Source: Rugosibacter sp. (GTDB lineage: Bacteria > Pseudomonadota > Gammaproteobacteria > Burkholderiales > Rhodocyclaceae). Taken from it: 42,123 nt of DNA. Under the pieces are notes generated by a model. It was not told the DNA's origin. It ran no database searches and was given only the letters and a program-made list of their open reading frames with translations. Shown here piece by piece: positions 36,281-42,123 of this stretch. Position 1 is the first letter of the stretch, and every line of letters begins with the position of its first letter. A program made the position numbers and the translations under genes. The stretch spans positions 1 through 42,123 of the forward strand of contig SCUZ01000055.1 of assembly GCA_004322535.1 (NCBI GenBank), written 5' to 3'.

Positions 36281-38397
36281 CCCCATCGGACAAGCCCGCC
36301 ATGCCGATCGCTCCCATCACCCTGCTGTTCGGCGTTCACGCCCATCAGCCCGTGGGCAATTTTCCGGTGGTCATTGATGATGCCCATATTCGCAGCTACG
36401 GCATGTTCCTGCGCGTCATGGAATGTTATCCGGCCTTCCGTTTCAGCGTGCATTTTTCGGGCTGGCTGCTCGATTATCTGCTGGCGAATTTTCCTGATGA
36501 CATGGCGCGGCTGGCTGCCATGACGCGGCGTGGTCAGGTCGAATGGTTCGGCTCCGGCGACTGCGAACCCGTGCTGGCAGCTATCCCGCACCGCGATCGG
36601 GTGACGCAGATCAACACCCTCTCGGACAAGATCGAACGCCATTTCGGCGTGCGCCCTGCCGGTGCCTGGCTGACCGAGCGCGTCTGGGAATCCTCCGTAG
36701 TGTCTGCGCTGGCCGAGACCGGCATCCGCTATGTTGCTGTCGACGATTACCATTTTCTCTGCGCCGGGGCGAACAGCGAACAGCTCGACAGTTTCTACAC
36801 GACCGAAGACGATGGCCAGCGTCTTGATCTGTTCCCCATTGCCGAAGCAGCACGTTACCGGCTGCCCTTCTCGCCCGCCACTGAAGCGGTCGCCTGGCTC
36901 GAGGATCTGGCGCGACAAGGACGCCGCGCCGCGATCTATTTCGACGACATCGAGAAATTCGGCATCTGGCCAGAAACCTATGCCTGGGTGTATGAGAAAG
37001 GCTGGCTGATGCAGTTCATCGAGGGTGTGCTGGCTTCACCGCTGATTCGTACCAAGACCTTTGCCGAATATCATGTGAGCGAAAAGACGCGCGGCATCAT
37101 CTATCTGCCGACCACCTCCTACATCGAGATGAATGAGTGGACGCTGCCCGCGTCAAGTGCCAGCATCTATCACGCACTAATCGACACAGAAAAGGCGACA
37201 GGCCGCTTTGAAGCGCACAAGGCTTTTTTGCGCGGCGGCATCTGGCGCAATTTCATGTCGCGCTACCCGGAAGCCAACTGGATGCACAAACGCATGCTGG
37301 AAATTTCGCGACGGCTGACTCAGCTGCCGGCAGCGCAACGTACCGTGGAAATGCAGGAGCACCTGCATCGCGCCCAGGCGAATGATGCCTACTGGCATGG
37401 ACTGTTCGGCGGCCTGTATCTGCCGCATCTGCGCCGTGCGGTGTGGCACAACCTGCTGGCGCTGGAGGCCGCGCTCGAACATCTAACACCCGCTCCCGCA
37501 CTTGAATGCCGCGACATCGACAATGACGGCCATGACGAGATCATTCTGCGCAGCGGCGAATTGCTGGCTGTCATCCGTGAAGATGGCGATGCCGCGCTGG
37601 TGGAGTTCTCCAGCCTGCTGTTGGCGCACAACTTCGGCGATGCGCTGCGTCGTCACACGGAGACCTATCATGCAAAGCTGCATGCAAAAGTCGGCGCTGG
37701 TGATACGGCACCCACGGCAGAAAAAAACGGCATCGCCTCAGCCCATGACCGCATCGCATTCCTTCATGTCATCGTGCCGGCGGATACCGAACCCGATGTT
37801 CGTCCGCGTGGCCTGTTCCTTGATGATTGGATTGCCGCCGATGGCGCTCGTCATGCCCTGAACACCTATCGCCGCGACGGCGCGCTCAGTCACTTTGCTG
37901 CCATCGGCGATGGTTGGCGCGTAGAAAAACGCTATGCGCTGCAGGGTGACACACTGGAAATTGCCTACCGCATCACCTCCACGCATAGCAAAATGGGGGC
38001 AATCGTGGGTCCAGCCAATAATTCCGCTGGACAGCTGGAGACACAACTCAGTCTCGCGATGCCCAGTTGCGATGGTTACGGCGGTCGCTATGTGCTGGCC
38101 GACGGCCGTATTCCCTGTGGTTTTGGTCAGCCCCTCGATCTTGTCGGCGCCTCGCAATTGACGCTGGAGGATACCGAACTGCATGGTGCCCTGAATATCA
38201 CCATGTCACCAGCGCGATGCTCGCTTGGCACACCCTTCGGGTCGCCTGCGGGAACTTTCTCGGCGCGGCCGCACCATACCGTATCGCAATCCGAAGCCGG
38301 TTTCGAAAAAATCATGCAGGCCGTCTGCCTTACACTCCGCTGGCCAGCTACCGGCGACTGGCAACGCATCACCCTCAAGGTGACTTCCACAGCATAG
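36277..38397 (+). CDS. GH57 4-alpha-glucanotransferase / alpha-amylase with DUF1925-DUF1926
   Basis: A 706-residue protein of the second GH57 branch, typified by the Thermococcus 4-alpha-glucanotransferase. Region 1 is FGVHAHQPVGNF; GAWLTERVWES carries the nucleophile Glu near 133, and YFDDIEKFGIWPETY the acid/base Asp near 221. Middle (RYPEANWMHKRML) and C-terminal beta-rich parts match DUF1925 and DUF1926. It would shuffle maltodextrin chains in the cytosol. Its start overlaps the previous stop by ATGA; glgP begins 35 nt later. Alpha-amylase activity is an alternative. Confidence 0.92.
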   Translation: MTPSDKPAMPIAPITLLFGVHAHQPVGNFPVVIDDAHIRSYGMFLRVMECYPAFRFSVHFSGWLLDYLLANFPDDMARLAAMTRRGQVEWFGSGDCEPVLAAIPHRDRVTQINTLSDKIERHFGVRPAGAWLTERVWESSVVSALAETGIRYVAVDDYHFLCAGANSEQLDSFYTTEDDGQRLDLFPIAEAARYRLPFSPATEAVAWLEDLARQGRRAAIYFDDIEKFGIWPETYAWVYEKGWLMQFIEGVLASPLIRTKTFAEYHVSEKTRGIIYLPTTSYIEMNEWTLPASSASIYHALIDTEKATGRFEAHKAFLRGGIWRNFMSRYPEANWMHKRMLEISRRLTQLPAAQRTVEMQEHLHRAQANDAYWHGLFGGLYLPHLRRAVWHNLLALEAALEHLTPAPALECRDIDNDGHDEIILRSGELLAVIREDGDAALVEFSSLLLAHNFGDALRRHTETYHAKLHAKVGAGDTAPTAEKNGIASAHDRIAFLHVIVPADTEPDVRPRGLFLDDWIAADGARHALNTYRRDGALSHFAAIGDGWRVEKRYALQGDTLEIAYRITSTHSKMGAIVGPANNSAGQLETQLSLAMPSCDGYGGRYVLADGRIPCGFGQPLDLVGASQLTLEDTELHGALNITMSPARCSLGTPFGSPAGTFSARPHHTVSQSEAGFEKIMQAVCLTLRWPATGDWQRITLKVTSTA

Positions 38398-38432
38398 AAT
38401 TCAGTTCAGCTCAACCTTTTTTACCGACTATC

Positions 38433-40988
38433 ATGCCCGGCACCCGCTATCCGCTCGAAGTCAATCCCGAAATTCCGCCACGCCTTGCGCGGCTTGAAGA
38501 ACTCGTCAACAATCTCTGGTACAGCTGGGATCGTCCCACGCGTGAACTATTCGCACGCTTGAATTTACGCTTATGGCGGGCAACCAACCACAGCCCCAAG
38601 GCCTTCCTCAAGCGCGTCGATCAGCACCGGCTTGAGGAGGCCGCTGAAGACCCGATTTTCCTCGATACCATGAATCGCGTGCTAGCGGCCTATGATGCCT
38701 ACCATGCGACACCAGCCACGCAGGAACTGCCCGGCAAACTGCCGCTAGAATCGACTGATCTGATTGCTTATTTCTGTGCCGAATTCGGCTTTCATGAAAG
38801 CCTGCCAATTTATTCCGGCGGACTGGGCATTCTTTCCGGCGATCACTGCAAGGCGGCCTCTGACCTGCGCCTGCCTTTTGTCGCCATCGGCCTGCTCTAC
38901 CGCCAAGGCTACTTCCGGCAAACCATTGACCGCGACGGCAAGCAACACGCACACTTCACGGATAACGACTTTGACGATATGCCGATCGATCCGGTGCGCG
39001 ACCCCAGTGGCCATGATGTTCTTGTCGGAGTCGACTTTCCCGGCCGCACGGTCTGGGCCAAACTGTGGCAGGCTCGCGTCGGCAACACCCGGCTTTATCT
39101 GCTCGACACCGATATCGAGAAAAACATCCTGACTGACCGCGACATCGCCCATCAACTCTACGGCGGCGACAGTCGCGTTCGCATCGAACAGGAAATCCTG
39201 CTCGGCGTAGGCGGGGTGCGCGCCCTGCGCGCGCTCGGCTTGGCGCCCACGGTCTGGCATATCAACGAGGGACATGCCGCTTTCTTTATTCTGGAACGTA
39301 TTCGCAATCTCATGGATCAGGGCCAGAACTTTGCCACCGCGCTTGAAGCCGCCGCCGCCAACACGGTATTCACCACCCACACCGCCGTACCTGCAGGCCA
39401 TGACCATTTCGCCGATGACCTGGTAATGCATTATCTTGACAGCTTCTGCAAAGCCGGCAGCTTTGATCGCAAAACCCTGCTGAGCATGGGCCACACCGAT
39501 AGTAGCAACGACTTCAACATGACCGCGCTGGCGCTGCACGGTTCGCGCTTTCATAACGGCGTCTCGCGCATTCATGGTGACGTATCAGCACGCATCTGCC
39601 TCGACCTGTGGCCACAGGTCGAGGCAACTGAAAACCCGATGGATTATGTAACCAATGCGGTGCATGTGCCAACCTTTCTCGCCGCAGACTGGCATGAGAC
39701 GTTCGATCGCCATCTCGGTCTCGGCTGGCAGAACCGCCAGGCAGATGAATCCTGCTGGTCGGATATACAACATATTCCCGACCAGGTTTTCTGGAGCATC
39801 CGCCAGTCACTCAAGGCCCAGCTCCTGCATCTGGTATGCAACCGGGTACGTCAACAGCAAATACGCAATCAGGGTTCGGAAGCACATCTGGACCGCCTGC
39901 TGCGCTTTGCCGACCCGGCCAATCCGACAGTGCTGACCATCGGCTTCGCCCGCCGCTTTGCCACGTACAAGCGTGCCACGCTACTGTTCAACAATCTCGA
40001 CTGGCTGCGCGAAATTCTCTTCGATGCACAACATCCGGTACTCTTTCTCTTCGCCGGGAAAGCCCACCCGGCGGACGAACCGGGCCAGCAACTGATCCGC
40101 CAGATCGCCGAACTCTCCCAACAACGCGAATTCGCAGGCCGCATCCTGATGCTGGAAGACTATGACCTGCATCTGGCCCGCCGTCTGGTAGCGGGGGTTG
40201 ATGTCTGGCTCAACAATCCGATCTATCCGCTCGAAGCCTCAGGCACGTCGGGCATGAAGGCGGCCATCAACGGCGCACTCAACCTGTCCGTGCTTGATGG
40301 CTGGTGGGGCGAGGGTTACGATGGCAAGAACGGCTGGGCGATCAGTCCGGCGGCAGAGGGGCTGGATCCCGCACAACGCGACGCCGAAGAAGCACGCACG
40401 CTGTATGAGCTGTTGCAGGACAGCGTGATCCCGATGTACTACCGCAACACCGCACTTGGTTATTCACCGGAATGGGTGGCTATGGCCAAGCATTCGATTG
40501 CCTCGATCATGCCGCGCTTCAACATGCAGCGCATGGTCAGCGAATATGCGACAAAGTTCTACTCGCCCGCTGCTGCGCAATGGCGCAAGTACACTGCAGA
40601 AAACTTCACCGGTGCGCGCCAGGTCGCCGAATGGAAAACCCGTGTCCGCAATGCCTGGCCGGGAGTCCATCTGCGACGTCTCGATCAGGCCATAAGCCGC
40701 ATCCGCTTTGGTGGAACGCTGCGCTTCGAGATTGCTGTCCAACTCAACGGACTGATGCCGGAAGACCTGACGGTCGAACTGATATTCACCCGTCCTCGTA
40801 AAGCCACCTCGAACAAGGCGTGGCATCACGTAATGTGCCACGAACAGCCACTGGAAGGCGGTGAGCATTTTTTCAGTTGCGAGCTGACACCCGAGCAGTG
40901 CGGCAAAATGGAATACCGCGTGCGTGCCTATCCAAGCCACTCCTTGCTGACCCATCCCTTCGAGATGGGCATGATGCTGTGGCTGTGA
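38433..40988 (+). CDS. glgP: Alpha-glucan (glycogen) phosphorylase
   Basis: PLP-dependent enzyme of 851 residues that releases glucose-1-phosphate from glycogen or maltodextrin. Features of the shorter bacterial/archaeal type: [19 protein letters not shown] at the start, [61 protein letters not shown] and the PLP Lys in [19 protein letters not shown], followed by DGWWGEGY. Longer frames upstream run into the GH57 gene and lack family sequence. It is 8 nt before pgi, so the three degradative genes and pgi are probably cotranscribed. Confidence 0.95.
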   Translation: MPGTRYPLEVNPEIPPRLARLEELVNNLWYSWDRPTRELFARLNLRLWRATNHSPKAFLKRVDQHRLEEAAEDPIFLDTMNRVLAAYDAYHATPATQELPGKLPLESTDLIAYFCAEFGFHESLPIYSGGLGILSGDHCKAASDLRLPFVAIGLLYRQGYFRQTIDRDGKQHAHFTDNDFDDMPIDPVRDPSGHDVLVGVDFPGRTVWAKLWQARVGNTRLYLLDTDIEKNILTDRDIAHQLYGGDSRVRIEQEILLGVGGVRALRALGLAPTVWHINEGHAAFFILERIRNLMDQGQNFATALEAAAANTVFTTHTAVPAGHDHFADDLVMHYLDSFCKAGSFDRKTLLSMGHTDSSNDFNMTALALHGSRFHNGVSRIHGDVSARICLDLWPQVEATENPMDYVTNAVHVPTFLAADWHETFDRHLGLGWQNRQADESCWSDIQHIPDQVFWSIRQSLKAQLLHLVCNRVRQQQIRNQGSEAHLDRLLRFADPANPTVLTIGFARRFATYKRATLLFNNLDWLREILFDAQHPVLFLFAGKAHPADEPGQQLIRQIAELSQQREFAGRILMLEDYDLHLARRLVAGVDVWLNNPIYPLEASGTSGMKAAINGALNLSVLDGWWGEGYDGKNGWAISPAAEGLDPAQRDAEEARTLYELLQDSVIPMYYRNTALGYSPEWVAMAKHSIASIMPRFNMQRMVSEYATKFYSPAAAQWRKYTAENFTGARQVAEWKTRVRNAWPGVHLRRLDQAISRIRFGGTLRFEIAVQLNGLMPEDLTVELIFTRPRKATSNKAWHHVMCHEQPLEGGEHFFSCELTPEQCGKMEYRVRAYPSHSLLTHPFEMGMMLWL

Positions 40989-40996
40989 ACCGTTCG

Positions 40997-42123
40997 TGAG
41001 CCTGACCAACACACCCGGCTGGATCACGCTGGCACGCCTTGCAGAAATGGTGCGCAGCGTTCACCTGCGTGATCTGTTTGCTGCCGATGACCAACGCTTC
41101 ACGCACTTTTCGTTACGCGAAGAAGGCTTCCTACTCGACTATTCCAAGCAGCGCGTCACGACAGACATCATGGCGTCACTGCATGCGCTGTGGCAAACCG
41201 CCGATGGCACCCAATGGATTGCGCGTATGCGTGCCGGGGACGCCATCAACCACACCGAAGGCCGTGCCGTGTTGCACACCGCACTGCGCCATGGCGGCAG
41301 CGAGCCGATCTATTACGCAGGACAAGACGTCATGCCCGATGTGCACCGCGTGCTGGGTCAGATGGACCGCTTTTGCAACGCCATTCACCAAGGCCACTGG
41401 CGCGGCACAACGGGTGAGCGCATCCGCGACATCGTCAATATCGGCATTGGCGGCTCCGATCTCGGCCCCAGAATGGCCAGCCGCGCCTTGGCCGCACAGC
41501 ATATGCCGGACATTACGGTGCATTACGTTTCCAATCTCGATGCCGCGCATCTGGCAAATGTGCTCGCCAGCCTCGATCCGGCACGTACGCTATTCATCAT
41601 CGCCAGCAAAACTTTTACCACGCAAGAGACAATGCAAAATGCGGCATCGGCTCGCACCTGGCTAACTGCTGCGCTGGGCGAAGCGGCCGTGGCGCGTCAT
41701 TTCGTTGCCGTATCGACCAATCTCCCCGCAGTGGCTGCGTTCGGCATCGATTCGGTGAATGCCTTTGAATTCTGGGATTGGGTCGGCGGCCGCTTCTCGC
41801 TCTGGTCGGCCATTGGCCTACCGCTGGCGCTGTCTATTGGCATGGACAACTTCCGTCAGTTTTTGGCGGGTGGCGCGGCGATGGATGCGCACTTTTTCAG
41901 CGCACCCGCAGAACGCAATCTACCGCTCACGCTGGCCCTGCTGGAGCTCTGGAATGTCAATTTTCTTGGTGCAGAAACCCGCGCCCTGCTGCCTTACAGC
42001 CAATCGCTGGAACTCTTGCCAAGCTATTTGCAGCAACTGGAAATGGAATCCAACGGCAAGCAGGTCGACCGTGATGGCAAGACTGTCGCTTATGCCACCG
42101 CGCCGATACTCTGGGGCGAATCG
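40997..42123 (+). CDS. pgi: Glucose-6-phosphate isomerase (partial, 3' end outside window)
   Basis: Interconverts glucose-6-phosphate and fructose-6-phosphate. The first 375 residues are present of about 548. Visible: [32 protein letters not shown] with active-site residues, [15 protein letters not shown], the phosphate-binding [11 protein letters not shown], and [20 protein letters not shown]. The sequence breaks off in [10 protein letters not shown], just before the catalytic loop. A GTG start (MSLTNTPGW) directly after glgP is the only start consistent with the family N-terminus. It connects FbaB products to glycogen. Confidence 0.95.

Noticed and set aside
38067-38432. N-terminal extension of glgP by 122 codons
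   Set aside because: It overlaps the end of the GH57 gene in another frame and has no similarity; the ATG at 38433 starts the family sequence.
38745-39575. 276-codon minus-strand frame
   Set aside because: Antisense to glgP; no recognisable domain.

Overview
The window looks like a chromosomal segment of a beta-proteobacterium, most plausibly of the Nitrosomonadales type (Gallionella or Sulfuricella relatives). This is an inference from gene content, moderate GC, dense operons with many 4-nt ATGA overlaps, and the beta-proteobacterial character of RecG, RidA and the glycogen genes. I see no tRNA, rRNA, CRISPR array, insertion sequence, integrase or phage gene. The two ends cut through recG (left) and pgi (right).

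Layout. (1) Positions 1-2720, minus strand: a SPOR-domain membrane protein, ridA and recG; recG starts at a TTG inside the end of ridA. (2) 2931-6756: mog on plus, then an esterase, a membrane diguanylate cyclase and an M17 aminopeptidase on minus. (3) 7094-10291, plus: the uncharacterised AmmeMemoRadiSam trio (Memo-like, AMMECR1-like, radical SAM) in overlapping order, followed by an alpha/beta hydrolase; a phosphoribosyltransferase converges on it. (4) 11071-15098: thyA and glk on plus, glgB convergent on minus. (5) 15551-23752, plus: a stress-type locus with a PAS-PAS histidine kinase, a NarL-type regulator, a lone receiver, a 23-residue basic peptide ORF, a PAS protein, a DUF2934 coiled-coil protein, a related coiled-coil lipoprotein, Hsp20, a divergent GroEL and cyclopropane fatty acid synthase. 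(6) 23842-29108, plus: acyl-CoA synthetase, 2-oxoacid dehydrogenase E1 alpha, E1 beta, E2 and a free acyl carrier protein, every junction a 4-nt overlap; a tandem-HD (HD-GYP) protein follows. (7) 30509-31864, minus: a MarC-family membrane protein and a nitroreductase. (8) 32109 to the end, plus: fbaB, glgC, two different GH57 glucan-active enzymes, glgP and pgi.

How they fit. Regions 4 and 8 together make a glycogen/alpha-glucan cycle: Pgi and FbaB link fructose phosphates to glucose-6-P, GlgC makes ADP-glucose, GlgB branches, the GH57 enzymes and GlgP remodel and break down glucan, and Glk rephosphorylates free glucose. No glycogen synthase or phosphoglucomutase lies in the window. Region 5 joins sensing, small coiled-coil proteins, chaperones and membrane-lipid modification, and reads as a stress response unit. 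Region 6 is an acetyl/acyl-activating unit whose free ACP is unexpected beside a dehydrogenase complex.

Most interesting points: the Acs-E1-E2-ACP operon, the stress locus with a GroEL that has Ser in place of the ATPase Asp52 and no GGM tail, its pair of homologous coiled-coil proteins, the structured leader before the lone receiver gene, and several well-formed inverted or tandem repeats in front of operons. Alignment to families is from recognition of motifs by eye; no database search was run.
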